64,000 nt of DNA from an uncultured Alphaproteobacteria bacterium. GTDB taxonomy: Bacteria; Pseudomonadota; Alphaproteobacteria; HIMB59; GCA-002718135. The stretch's first letter is position 1. Each line of letters starts with the position of its first letter. Location of the stretch: assembly GCA_902618015.1 (NCBI GenBank), contig CACMYX010000002.1:124001-188000 (forward strand), given 5' to 3'. Of this stretch, positions 16,988 through 25,779 are shown piece after piece. The notes below the pieces were generated by a model that made no database searches, was not told the DNA's origin, and saw nothing but the letters and a program-made list of their open reading frames with translations. Both the position numbers and the translations under genes were made by a program.

Positions 16988-18676
16988 ATGACAGAAGAAA
17001 AAAAATATAAAGTTTTAGCTAGAAAATACAGACCTCAAAAATTTGAAGATTTAGTTGGTCAAGAATTATTAGTAAAAATTCTATCAAACGCTATAAATAA
17101 TGATCGGCTAGCTCATGCTTATATTCTAACTGGTGTCAGAGGTGTTGGAAAAACCACAACTGCTAGACTTATAGCAATGAGTATTAATTGTAAAAATAGG
17201 GATAAAAAAAATTGCGAACCATGCGGAAATTGTGATTCATGCAAATCAACAACTTCAGACAGCAATCTTGATGTTATTGAGATTGACGCAGCATCGAATA
17301 CTGGAGTTGATGACATTAGAGAAATAATTGATAATGTAAAATATAAACCCGTTATTGGAGATTATAAAATATTTATAATTGATGAAGTTCATATGCTCTC
17401 AAAAAGTGCATTCAATGCGCTGCTTAAAACTTTAGAAGAACCACCAGAACATGTTAAATTTATTTTTGCCACAACAGAAATTAAAAAAGTACCAATAACT
17501 GTTTTATCGAGGTGTCAGAGATTTGATTTACATAGAATAGAGAATAAAATTTTATCAGATCATTTATTAAAAATTTCCAAACTAGAAAATATTGATATTG
17601 ACTTAGACGCTATTTCGTTAATTGTTAGATCGGCAGATGGATCTGTAAGAGATGGTCTTAGTTTATTAGATCAAGCAATAACTAGCCCAAATGAAAAAGT
17701 TGACTCACAAACTGTAATAAGCATGCTTGGATTAGCTGATAGAGAAAAAATATTTAACTTAGTTGAAGTTATTTTAGAAGGAGATGCGCTTGATGCAATT
17801 AACAAATATAAAGAATTGTATGAATTAGGAGCAGATATAGCAATGATATTTGATGAACTATTAAACGTAGTACATTTCCTTGTTCAAATAAAAATAGCAC
17901 CAGATTTAAAAGTTGACATTTATATTCCTGAATTTGAAAGAAATAAGGGAGCTGAATTGTCATCAAAAATGACATTAAATAATTTGAATATTATATGGCA
18001 AATTTTATTCAAAGGTTATCAAGAATTACAAAATAGCTCTCATTTATATCAACATGGTGAAATGATTATTTTAAGAATAATTTATTTACATGATGGTCCA
18101 AGTCCAGAAGATTTAATTAAAAAAATGGACAGAGAAGTTGTCAAAAAAGAACCCCTAGAAAAAAATCCTGAACTACAAAATGAAGCTAATGAAAGTAGCA
18201 AAGTTCTAAATTTTAATGAAAATAAAAAAGAAATTTTACCAAAAGAAAAAGTAGATATAACGCATGTTCAAGACTTCAGACATTTTGTCGATATGTTTTT
18301 TAAAAATAGAGAAGGATTACTCCACACTAAGTTGTACAATGATGTGAAGTTAGTCTCTTTTAAAGAGGGAGAAGTTACTTTAAATACCTCTAAAATTAAT
18401 GACACTGCCTTCAATAGAACAATTGCAAAATTAATCTCTAAATGGACAGGAAGAATATGGCAGATACATTCATCTACAAGTAATCTTGGAAAAAGTTTAC
18501 ATGATGAGGATATTATTAATCAACAAAAAGAAATTGAAATAATGAAAAATCATCCAGAAGTAAAAAAAATATTAAATGAATTTCCTGAAAGTAAAATTCA
18601 CTCTATTACAGAATTAGGTGAAATAAATGATGATGAAGCAGATATAAATCAACCAAAGATGAAAAAGGAGAAATAA
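16988..18676 (+). CDS. dnaX: DNA polymerase III subunit gamma/tau
   Basis: A 562-residue clamp-loader ATPase. Walker A GVRGVGKT is at 49-56. A zinc-binding cysteine cluster (C68, C76, C79, C82, C85) follows, with Walker B FIIDEVHMLS near 125-134 and sensor-1 ATTEIKKVP. Domain III follows, then a charged linker and a tau-specific C-terminal part. An earlier in-frame ATG at 16955 lies inside the SRP RNA and adds residues not typical for DnaX, so I choose 16988. That start has no clear Shine-Dalgarno, since the SRP RNA ends only ten bases before it. The stop overlaps the start of ybaB. Confidence 0.97.
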   Translation: MTEEKKYKVLARKYRPQKFEDLVGQELLVKILSNAINNDRLAHAYILTGVRGVGKTTTARLIAMSINCKNRDKKNCEPCGNCDSCKSTTSDSNLDVIEIDAASNTGVDDIREIIDNVKYKPVIGDYKIFIIDEVHMLSKSAFNALLKTLEEPPEHVKFIFATTEIKKVPITVLSRCQRFDLHRIENKILSDHLLKISKLENIDIDLDAISLIVRSADGSVRDGLSLLDQAITSPNEKVDSQTVISMLGLADREKIFNLVEVILEGDALDAINKYKELYELGADIAMIFDELLNVVHFLVQIKIAPDLKVDIYIPEFERNKGAELSSKMTLNNLNIIWQILFKGYQELQNSSHLYQHGEMIILRIIYLHDGPSPEDLIKKMDREVVKKEPLEKNPELQNEANESSKVLNFNENKKEILPKEKVDITHVQDFRHFVDMFFKNREGLLHTKLYNDVKLVSFKEGEVTLNTSKINDTAFNRTIAKLISKWTGRIWQIHSSTSNLGKSLHDEDIINQQKEIEIMKNHPEVKKILNEFPESKIHSITELGEINDDEADINQPKMKKEK

Positions 18677-18999
18677 TGGTTAATTTAGGTAATATGATGA
18701 AGCAAGCTCAACAGTTGCAAAAAAAAATGGCTGAAGCACAGAATAAATTAAATGATATTGAAGTTGAGGGTACTTCTGGAGGAGGCCTTATTAAGGTAAC
18801 AGCTACCGCAAAAGGTATTTTTAAAAGAATTTCGATTGACGATAGCCTGATCAAAAAAGATGAGAAAGAAATACTTGAAGATCTGATCGTTGCTGCAATA
18901 AATGATGCCAAAGAAAAAGGAGAAGCTGCAGCCCAAGAAGAAATGAAAAATCTCACAGGTGGCTTACCATTACCTCCAGGAATGAAACTTCCTTTTTAA
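18676..18999 (+). CDS. ybaB: YbaB/EbfC family nucleoid-associated protein
   Basis: A 107-residue protein with the family pattern: helical N-terminus MMKQAQQLQKKMAEAQNKL, then VEGTSGGGLIKVTATAKG and a C-terminal helix. YbaB proteins bind DNA as dimers. The ATG shares a base with the dnaX stop (TAATG), with AAAGGAG as ribosome-binding site. The dnaX-ybaB-recR order is widely conserved in bacteria. Confidence 0.96.
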   Translation: MVNLGNMMKQAQQLQKKMAEAQNKLNDIEVEGTSGGGLIKVTATAKGIFKRISIDDSLIKKDEKEILEDLIVAAINDAKEKGEAAAQEEMKNLTGGLPLPPGMKLPF

Positions 19000-19001
19000 A
19001 A

Positions 19002-19601
19002 ATGGAGCAATCCCCAATAGATAAATTAATAAACGATATTTCAAAACTTCCAGGATTAGGAAGAAGATCAGCTCAAAGAATTGCTCTTTTTTTATTAAAA
19101 AATAAAGATAAAAATTTATCTCCTTTGATTGAGAGTTTAAATTTATCTTATAATAAAATTATTGAATGTTCAGAATGTGGAAATATAGATATGATGAATC
19201 CATGCAATATCTGTGCAAATCCTAAAAGGGATAAAACAACTATTTGTGTTGTTGAGGATGTATCCGATTTGTGGACTTTTGAAAAAGTAGGATTTTATCG
19301 AGGCCTCTATAATGTACTGGGTGGATCATTATCAGCAATTCAAGGTATAGGAACTGATGAATTGAAAATAGAACATTTGCTAAACAGAATTGAAAAAAAT
19401 AATGTTAAAGAAATTATTCTTGCTTTAAGTACAACTATGGAAGGACAAACAACATCTTTTGTAATTGCAGATAAACTTGAAAAATTTAAAGATTTAAACG
19501 TAACAAGACTTGCACAAGGTATACCTATGGGTGGAGAAGTACACTACTTAGATGAAAATACATTAAATACTGCATTTCAATCCAGAAAAAAAATTACATA
19601 A
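19002..19601 (+). CDS. recR: Recombination mediator RecR
   Basis: A 199-residue protein of the usual length. An N-terminal helix-hairpin-helix (SKLPGLGRRSAQRIA) precedes a four-cysteine zinc motif (C..C and C..C around residues 56-71). A TOPRIM domain starting ICVVEDVSDLW and a C-terminal segment with LAQGIPMGGEVHYLD complete it. RecR acts with RecO (and RecF) to load RecA at single-strand gaps. It starts two bases after ybaB. Confidence 0.97.
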   Translation: MEQSPIDKLINDISKLPGLGRRSAQRIALFLLKNKDKNLSPLIESLNLSYNKIIECSECGNIDMMNPCNICANPKRDKTTICVVEDVSDLWTFEKVGFYRGLYNVLGGSLSAIQGIGTDELKIEHLLNRIEKNNVKEIILALSTTMEGQTTSFVIADKLEKFKDLNVTRLAQGIPMGGEVHYLDENTLNTAFQSRKKIT

Positions 19602-19607
19602 ATAATA

Positions 19608-20117
19608 ATGGATAAATTACTTTACGTCCCAAATCCACTATTACGCCAAAAAGCAGATAAAATTCAATCTGTTGGAATTAAGGAAAAAGAAATTGCAAAA
19701 AAAATGATGCAAATAATGTTAAAAGCACCAGGTGTAGGTTTAGCAGCAAATCAAATTGGTATTCTAAAACAAATTGTGACTATATTTTTTGTAGATCAAG
19801 AGACTAAAAAAGAAACACAATATACATTATTTAATCCTAATATTATTTCTTACTCTCAAGAAAAAATTGTTATGGAAGAGGGTTGTTTATCTCTTCCTGA
19901 ACAATTTGCAGAAATAGAGAGACCTCAAAATATAGTAATCGAGTACTTAGATGAAAATAACAAACAAATAACAAAAGAAGTGAGTGGAGTGGAATCAAGA
20001 ATTTTACAACATGAAATTGATCATCTTTCTGGAAAATTATTTGTAGATTATCTTTCTTCATTAAAAAAGAATATAATGATCAAAAAAGTACAAAAATTTT
20101 TAAAAAACAAAAAATAA
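19608..20117 (+). CDS. def: Peptide deformylase
   Basis: A 169-residue metalloenzyme with all three family motifs: GVGLAANQIG (motif 1), EEGCLSLP (motif 2, metal-ligand cysteine) and QHEIDHLSGKLF (motif 3, two metal-ligand histidines and the catalytic glutamate). It removes the formyl group from nascent proteins. The next gene, fmt, adds that group to initiator tRNA, and the two overlap by one base, as in many bacteria. Confidence 0.97.
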   Translation: MDKLLYVPNPLLRQKADKIQSVGIKEKEIAKKMMQIMLKAPGVGLAANQIGILKQIVTIFFVDQETKKETQYTLFNPNIISYSQEKIVMEEGCLSLPEQFAEIERPQNIVIEYLDENNKQITKEVSGVESRILQHEIDHLSGKLFVDYLSSLKKNIMIKKVQKFLKNKK

Positions 20118-21040
20118 TGAATAATAAAAAAATAATTTTTATGGGCTCGCCTAAAATAGCTTCTGAATATCTTGAGGCTTTAATTAAAAGTAATTTCATA
20201 ATTTCCGCAGTATTTTCACAACCTCCAAAAAAGAAATCTAGAGGAATGAAAATAATTGAATCTGAAGTTCATCAGCTTGCAAATAAAAATAACATTGAAG
20301 TTTTTTGTCCAAACATATTTGATAAAAATACTATTGAGATAGTAAAAAAATTAAATCCTGATTTAATCATTGTCATGGCATATGGTAAAATATTGCCAAA
20401 AGATATTTTAGACCTTCCCCCATTTGGTTGTATCAATATACATGTATCCTTGTTGCCTAGATGGAGGGGCGCAGCACCAATAGAACATTCTTTAATGAGT
20501 GGTGATAAAGAGACGGGTATATCTATAATACAACTAATTGAAAAATTAGATGCTGGACCAATTATTAAGCAAAAAAAAGTGGATATAGAAGATGATTGTA
20601 ATAAAAATGAATTAAGTCAAAAATTAACAGATGTTGGAATAAAATTATTAGTGGAAACTATTCCTCTTATATTTGATAAAAAAATTTCCTATTCTGATCA
20701 GGATGATAATGATGCAACCTATGCAAATAAAATTTCTTCACTAAACAGAAAAATTAATTTTAATAAATCTGTAAATGAAGTTTTAAATTTTATAAGGGCG
20801 CACTCTCCTAAACCTGGTGCTTGGTTTACTATACAAAATGAAAGAATTAAGATCATTAAAGCAAGACAATCAAACTCTAACGGTAATGCATCGACAATTC
20901 TCAATGAAACTTTTGATATTGGGTGCAATGACGGAAGTATTGAGCCACTAATTTTACAAAGAGAAGGCAAAAATGCTATTTTTAAAGATGATTTTCTTCG
21001 AGGTTATAGCTTTAAGATTAATGATATAATAAATGCCTAA
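20117..21040 (+). CDS. fmt: Methionyl-tRNA formyltransferase
   Basis: A 307-residue protein. The catalytic domain carries IVMAYGKILP and the family signature HVSLLPRWRGAAPIEHSL with the catalytic N/H/D arrangement (INIHVSLLP). A C-terminal OB-like domain (about 205-300) binds tRNA. It formylates Met-tRNAfMet. It overlaps truA by eight bases and pairs with the upstream def. Confidence 0.97.
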   Translation: MNNKKIIFMGSPKIASEYLEALIKSNFIISAVFSQPPKKKSRGMKIIESEVHQLANKNNIEVFCPNIFDKNTIEIVKKLNPDLIIVMAYGKILPKDILDLPPFGCINIHVSLLPRWRGAAPIEHSLMSGDKETGISIIQLIEKLDAGPIIKQKKVDIEDDCNKNELSQKLTDVGIKLLVETIPLIFDKKISYSDQDDNDATYANKISSLNRKINFNKSVNEVLNFIRAHSPKPGAWFTIQNERIKIIKARQSNSNGNASTILNETFDIGCNDGSIEPLILQREGKNAIFKDDFLRGYSFKINDIINA

Positions 21041-21767
21041 CTACAAGATAACATTAGAATATGACGGGACTAATTATGTTGGTTGGCAACGTCAAGAAAA
21101 TGGTTCTTCTATTCAACAATTGGTTGAAGAGGCAATAGCAAAACTATCAAAACAAAAAATAACACTTTTTGGAGCTGGTCGAACAGATGCAGGTGTGCAT
21201 GCAAGAGGGCAGGTAGCTAATTTTGAATTAGAGCAAAATTTTGATACCGATACTATTAGAGATGGAATTAATCATTATCTAAGACCTCAACCCATATCTA
21301 TTTTACATGCTGAAGAAGTAGATAAAGATTTTAATTCTAGATTTTCCGCAAAATTGAGATGGTATCAATACAAGATCTTAAATAGAAGATCACCAATTAC
21401 GTTAGAGCAAAACAAAGTTTGGTGTGTGCATAAAAAAATAGATACTGAAAAAATAATAAAACAATCACAACAATTTATAGGCAAATTTGATCTATCTGCT
21501 TTTAGATCAATAAATTGCCAATCGAAATCAGCAATTAAATCTATTAATTCACTAGATATAAATTTTAATCATGATGAAATAAATTTTTTAATATCAGCTA
21601 AATCCTTCTTACATTCTCAAGTTAGAATCATGGTCGGTACACTAGTCGACATAGGATTAAATAAAATAGAAAAATCTATTTCAGAAATTATTCAATCCAA
21701 AAGAAGAGAATTTGCTGGAGTTACTGCGCCACCTGAAGGATTATATTTATTGAAAATAGATTATTAA
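21033..21767 (+). CDS. truA: tRNA pseudouridine(38-40) synthase
   Basis: A 244-residue enzyme. The catalytic aspartate is D52 within GAGRTDAGVHARGQ. The N-terminal YKITLEYDGTNYVGWQRQ and C-terminal SFLHSQVRIMVGTL also match the family. It modifies uridines in the anticodon stem. It is the last gene of a long + strand run from kdsB and ends in a shared TTAA with the convergent CIA30 gene. Confidence 0.97.
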   Translation: MPNYKITLEYDGTNYVGWQRQENGSSIQQLVEEAIAKLSKQKITLFGAGRTDAGVHARGQVANFELEQNFDTDTIRDGINHYLRPQPISILHAEEVDKDFNSRFSAKLRWYQYKILNRRSPITLEQNKVWCVHKKIDTEKIIKQSQQFIGKFDLSAFRSINCQSKSAIKSINSLDINFNHDEINFLISAKSFLHSQVRIMVGTLVDIGLNKIEKSISEIIQSKRREFAGVTAPPEGLYLLKIDY

Positions 21768-22327
21768 TAAAAGCCGATTTCTGATAAACAAATATCTGCT
21801 TGAAAATCTTTAAACCCAGCAACTAGTCCTAATGTCTTGATATTCTGACCAACTAATTTTTTAGGTTGATATGCATTTGATTTTTTAAATTCACTAAAGG
21901 GTGCTCTAATTACTGCCCATTCAGAATTAGTTTTAAAACTATATTTATAATATTGCCATGGAGCCATCGTCAGAGCAGTTCTTACATGAATTGAATACTC
22001 TTCATTATTACCAAACACCTTAAAATAAACACCCTCAAACTCTTCTGTTGATATTGAAGGTTTTAATTGATTTCTTATTTGAATAAAGCCACCATTATTT
22101 TCAGTGGTTACATTTCCTGTCATATGATAACAATTAACATCATTAACTTTTGATATGATCGCTTTACCTTGGGATAATCCACCCATCACTCCATCAGTAA
22201 AGAAAGCCCAATTTTGACCTTGAGTAGAAATCCCGGGTGTTTCTAAGTTATCAAGTATCATTTTATTCTGAGATTGAAGATTGAATGAAAAAAATAAAAT
22301 AAAAACAAAAATTATTAAACTTTTCAA
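21764..22327 (-). CDS. CIA30-family secreted protein
   Basis: A 187-residue protein. A signal peptide (about residues 1-20, ending SFNLQSQ) precedes a jelly-roll domain with the CIA30 hallmarks FFTDGVMGGLSQGKA and FKVFGNNEEYSIHVRT. CIA30 proteins are named after a mitochondrial complex I assembly factor; bacterial versions have no settled role, and this one is predicted to be periplasmic. It overlaps the DUF1289 gene start region by four bases and shares stop-codon bases with truA. Confidence 0.82.
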   Translation of the reverse strand: MKSLIIFVFILFFSFNLQSQNKMILDNLETPGISTQGQNWAFFTDGVMGGLSQGKAIISKVNDVNCYHMTGNVTTENNGGFIQIRNQLKPSISTEEFEGVYFKVFGNNEEYSIHVRTALTMAPWQYYKYSFKTNSEWAVIRAPFSEFKKSNAYQPKKLVGQNIKTLGLVAGFKDFQADICLSEIGFY

Positions 22328-22596
22328 TTTTTACGATTTTCTGCTAATTTTTTTTTAATAAGAGATAAACCCGTTTCAACTTTGGATTTATACGATTCTT
22401 CAAATGCCTTTAACTGCCAATCTGAAAATCTAGATTTTAGTTCAGATAAATTATTTTGTTTCCATTCATTTGAAGTATTTTCATCTTTCCAAATATCTTT
22501 CTCTTCATTGGTTCTACCACAACCATAGCAATAACCTGAGATTGGGTCAGTTTTACATACACTAATGCAAGGCGAAGTTATTTTGTTCTGTTCCAT
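22324..22596 (-). CDS. DUF1289 small cysteine protein
   Basis: About 90 residues. The N-terminus has the DUF1289 pattern SPCISVCK...GYCYGCGRT, four cysteines likely to bind a metal or iron-sulfur centre, followed by the W-rich helical segment. I choose the ATG at 22596 (MEQNKITSPC) over the one at 22608 because family members begin close to the SPC motif; no strong ribosome-binding site decides it. Function unknown. It overlaps the CIA30 gene by four bases, suggesting one transcript. Confidence 0.8.
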   Translation of the reverse strand: MEQNKITSPCISVCKTDPISGYCYGCGRTNEEKDIWKDENTSNEWKQNNLSELKSRFSDWQLKAFEESYKSKVETGLSLIKKKLAENRKN

Positions 22597-22657
22597 GATA
22601 ATATACATATATTTTTTTTTAGTTTATTCCATTAAAACGATGTAAAACTCTAAAATT

Positions 22658-23623
22658 ATGACTGATTTTAGCTATTTAAATGTTGATAATGCTTATAAAT
22701 TAATCAATCAAAAGGTAACAAAAACTCCTTTGGTAACTAATGATTATATAAATAATCTTTTAGAAGCAGAAATTTATTTTAAACTTGAAAATTTACAAAA
22801 TACTGGATCATTTAAACTACGTGGAGCTACACATAAAATTACAAAATTAATAGAAAATATAAAAGACTCAGGTGTAGTGGCATATTCATCGGGTAATCAT
22901 GCACAAGCTGTAGCTTATGCATCTATGATTAATAATGTTAGTGCAAAGATAATAATGCCTAAAACTGCACCTCAAATAAAAATTGAAAACACAAAAAATT
23001 ATGGAGCAGAGGTAATATTATATGACACTTACTTTCAAAATAGAGAAGAAATAGGAAATGAAATTCAAAAGAAGGATAATAGAGCTCTTATTAAACCATA
23101 TGATGATGAAGATATAATTGCTGGTCAGGGAACTGCAGCTATTGAAATTGTAAATGATTTGGAAGAACTATCAATCGAACCTGATCTTTATTTATGTTGT
23201 TGTGGAGGTGGTGGTCTTATTGCAGGAACATCAACTTACTTAAAACATATTTATCCAAATATAAAATCATATTCTGTAGAGCCCGATGAATTTGATGACA
23301 CAAAAAGATCTTTAGAAGCTGGAAAAATTATTGAAAATAAAAAAAATGCTGAATCTTTTTGTGACGCACTATTAGCACCTCAACCTGGAAATATAACCTT
23401 TAAAATTAATTCAAATAATCTTGAAGGAGGATTAAGTGTTTCTGATGAAGAAGTAACAAAAACCATAATTTTACTAGCTGAACAACTTAAAATAGTAGTG
23501 GAACCAGGTGGAGCAGTTGCAGCAGCTGCAGTATTAAATAATAAAATTGATGTTAAAAATAAAAAAATTATAGTGATGATTTCTGGCGGCAATATCGATT
23601 TAAGTTTATTTAATAAGTTATAA
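22658..23623 (+). CDS. Threonine/serine dehydratase, PLP-dependent
   Basis: A 321-residue fold-type II PLP enzyme. The PLP lysine is K53 in GSFKLRGA. The SSGNHAQAVAYA loop binds the substrate carboxylate, and the glycine-rich phosphate loop CCCGGGGLIAG lies near 178-188. The protein ends without an ACT regulatory domain, which separates it from full-length biosynthetic IlvA. It probably deaminates threonine or serine; serine racemase activity is an alternative. It overlaps the start of the M24 peptidase gene by one base. Confidence 0.88.
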   Translation: MTDFSYLNVDNAYKLINQKVTKTPLVTNDYINNLLEAEIYFKLENLQNTGSFKLRGATHKITKLIENIKDSGVVAYSSGNHAQAVAYASMINNVSAKIIMPKTAPQIKIENTKNYGAEVILYDTYFQNREEIGNEIQKKDNRALIKPYDDEDIIAGQGTAAIEIVNDLEELSIEPDLYLCCCGGGGLIAGTSTYLKHIYPNIKSYSVEPDEFDDTKRSLEAGKIIENKKNAESFCDALLAPQPGNITFKINSNNLEGGLSVSDEEVTKTIILLAEQLKIVVEPGGAVAAAAVLNNKIDVKNKKIIVMISGGNIDLSLFNKL

Positions 23624-25386
23624 TGAATCAATCAAATTTAAAAAAATTACAAAATCTATTAAAAGAAAAAGATATCGATATTTTTGTCATTAATAGAAGT
23701 GATGAATATTTAAATGAGTATATTTCCCCAAATGCAGAAAGATTAAATTTTATAACAAATTTTTCAGGTTCAGCAGGAAGAGCAATTATAACACCAACAG
23801 ATGCATTCTTATATGTTGATGGACGATATACTTTTCAAGCAAATACTCAAATTAATGACAAAGAAATTCTAGCAAAACACTTAAATAGCTTTTGGACAGA
23901 TTTAGAAAAAATTTTATTAGAAAAAGAATGTAAAATTGCATTAGATTCAACTCTTCATTCAATTATAGAAATTGAAAAAGTGGAAAAAATGTTAGAGAAT
24001 TCAACATCTCAACTCAAACTAATAGATAAAAATTTTGTTGATTTAATATGGGAAAATCAACCAAAAACTCAGTATACAGATATATTTGATCATCCAACAA
24101 GTTTTGCTGGTCAGGACAGACGAGTAAAATTAGATATTTTAAAAAAATTTTTAGATCAAAATGAAATTGATCATTATTTTGTTTCTGGACTTGATAATAT
24201 TGCTTGGCTATTAAATTTAAGAGCAGATGATATTAAATATACACCACTGCTTTATTCTTATCTTCTAATTTCAAAAAATAATAAACACTCTTTGTATATT
24301 AAAGAGTCTGCAATGCCAGAAATACTAAAAAAGGAAATCCAAACACTAATAAATATTAATAATATTGAAAACATCGGATCAATTTTTAATAACATTAATT
24401 CATCCGAATCAATTGGTTTAGATTTTAATTCCAGCACTTTTTATTTTTTAGATCTTTTAAGAAAACAAAAAATAAATACTAAAAATTTAGCAAATCCATG
24501 TATTTTGTTAAAAGCTATCAAAAATGAAACTGAACTAGATGGGGCAAAAAAAGCACATATAAGAGATGGTGTTAGTATTACCAAATATATCTATTGGTTA
24601 AAAAATATCATGGATCCTAAATCAAATGATGAAATAAGTGTTGCACAGCATTTAGAAAATCTGCGAAGAAAAAATAAATTTTTTCATTCTCTATCTTTTG
24701 ATACAATATCAGCAATTGATAAAAATGCGGCCCTTCCTCATTATCGTGTTACTGAAGAAGGAAAATCATCTTTCTCAGATAATAATATTTACCTTGTTGA
24801 CTCAGGAGGGCAATATTTCGATGGAACAACCGATATAACAAGAACTATAATTTTAGGTGAAGCAACAACAGAACAAAAAGATAGATTTACTAGAGTTCTT
24901 AAAGGTCATATTGCATTATCAAATCATGTTTTTGAAAAGGGAACAAAAGGAACTGATATTGATTATCTAGCAAGAAAAAGTCTACAAGAAATTAATTTAG
25001 ATTATGATCATGGTACCGGTCATGGTATCGGAAGTTTTTTGAGTGTTCATGAAGCTCCACAACGTATTGCAAAAAAATCAATGTTTGATAGCGTTGAGTT
25101 GCTTCCAGGAATGATTTTATCCAATGAACCTGGATACTATAAAGAAAATGAATATGGCATAAGAACAGAAAATTTAGTCGTTATAAAAGAGAATAATAAT
25201 AAAAAATTATACTTTGAAAACATTTCTTGGTGTCCAATAGATTTGGATCTCATTGAGAGTGGTATGCTGGATCAAATTGAAAGACATTGGTTAAATACAT
25301 ATCATAAAAAGGTGTATGATACTCTGGAGACGTACCTTGAAGATAAAGAGAAAGATTGGCTCAAAGAGGTAACTTCTAAAATTTAA
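23623..25386 (+). CDS. M24 family aminopeptidase (Xaa-Pro aminopeptidase type)
   Basis: A 587-residue protein with three parts: two N-terminal creatinase-like domains (about 1-300) and a C-terminal M24 pita-bread domain. Metal-binding stretches are LVDSGGQYFDGTTDITRT, HGTGHGIGSFLSVHE, SNEPGYY and RTENLVV. The length and the C-terminal extension match the cytoplasmic eukaryotic-type aminopeptidase P found in alphaproteobacteria. It cleaves N-terminal residues preceding proline. Confidence 0.93.
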   Translation: MNQSNLKKLQNLLKEKDIDIFVINRSDEYLNEYISPNAERLNFITNFSGSAGRAIITPTDAFLYVDGRYTFQANTQINDKEILAKHLNSFWTDLEKILLEKECKIALDSTLHSIIEIEKVEKMLENSTSQLKLIDKNFVDLIWENQPKTQYTDIFDHPTSFAGQDRRVKLDILKKFLDQNEIDHYFVSGLDNIAWLLNLRADDIKYTPLLYSYLLISKNNKHSLYIKESAMPEILKKEIQTLININNIENIGSIFNNINSSESIGLDFNSSTFYFLDLLRKQKINTKNLANPCILLKAIKNETELDGAKKAHIRDGVSITKYIYWLKNIMDPKSNDEISVAQHLENLRRKNKFFHSLSFDTISAIDKNAALPHYRVTEEGKSSFSDNNIYLVDSGGQYFDGTTDITRTIILGEATTEQKDRFTRVLKGHIALSNHVFEKGTKGTDIDYLARKSLQEINLDYDHGTGHGIGSFLSVHEAPQRIAKKSMFDSVELLPGMILSNEPGYYKENEYGIRTENLVVIKENNNKKLYFENISWCPIDLDLIESGMLDQIERHWLNTYHKKVYDTLETYLEDKEKDWLKEVTSKI

Positions 25387-25399
25387 CTAAAGCTGACGA

Positions 25400-25576
25400 T
25401 TATGCGGCTTTCTTATTAATATCAAATTCAGTTTTTAGGAGGTGCTTATCTAATTCAATTTTCCACTCTTTTCCATATTCAGATTTGAAATATTTAACTA
25501 AATCCTCATCATAATTGTAGTTTTTTTCCCTTAAATCCTCGTAAACTTTATTAAAAAAGTTAAAAACATTAATCAT
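25400..25576 (-). CDS. Small uncharacterised protein, 58 residues
   Basis: An ATG at 25576 preceded by GAAAGGAATAAAT, a good ribosome-binding site, opens a 58-codon frame ending TAA at 25400. The product starts MINVFNFFNKVYEDLRE and ends DINKKAA. It is charged, with aromatic residues, contains FKSEYGKEWKIELDKH and has no signal peptide or membrane helix; it looks helical. I do not recognise the family. Support comes from the ribosome-binding site, the protein-like composition and its filling an otherwise empty interval in a very compact genome. Confidence 0.6.
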   Translation of the reverse strand: MINVFNFFNKVYEDLREKNYNYDEDLVKYFKSEYGKEWKIELDKHLLKTEFDINKKAA

Positions 25577-25644
25577 TATTTATTCCTTTCAATAATAAAA
25601 TAGTAATTATTCTATGCAATCAAAGTATAAAAATATGAATTTTA

Positions 25645-25663
25645 ATATGCAAAAAATGCATAT
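25645..25663. repeat. Perfect inverted repeat, 7-bp arms
   Basis: ATATGCA and TGCATAT flank an AAAAA spacer. It lies about 70 bases upstream of the small ORF start and about 117 bases upstream of the GT4 gene, so it could be an operator for either. It lacks a GC-rich stem and is not a convincing terminator. Chance is a real possibility in AT-rich DNA. Confidence 0.4.
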
Positions 25664-25779
25664 ATAAATATATGAAAAATTTAAATTTACTTAAATTATT
25701 TAATAATGGTTAAAATTAATTGTTCCTGATTGACTTTGTACATTAATACTTCATAAATTTTAAAATATTTTAAATTTCA

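Larger units (their letters stand above)
25387..25779. other. Largest gap between long genes
   Basis: This 393-base interval between the M24 peptidase and the GT4 gene contains a 58-residue ORF on the minus strand (25400-25576) and a short perfect hairpin at 25645-25663. The remaining roughly 115 bases before the GT4 start are AT-rich and presumably carry its promoter, but I see no convincing -35/-10 pair. Confidence 0.6.

Noticed and set aside
18119..18171. Programmed frameshift in dnaX at an A7 run to make a gamma-like product
   Set aside because: A -1 shift would end after 15 codons at a good domain boundary, but the run is preceded by T so tandem re-pairing in the P site is poor, no downstream hairpin is evident, and A runs are frequent in this genome.
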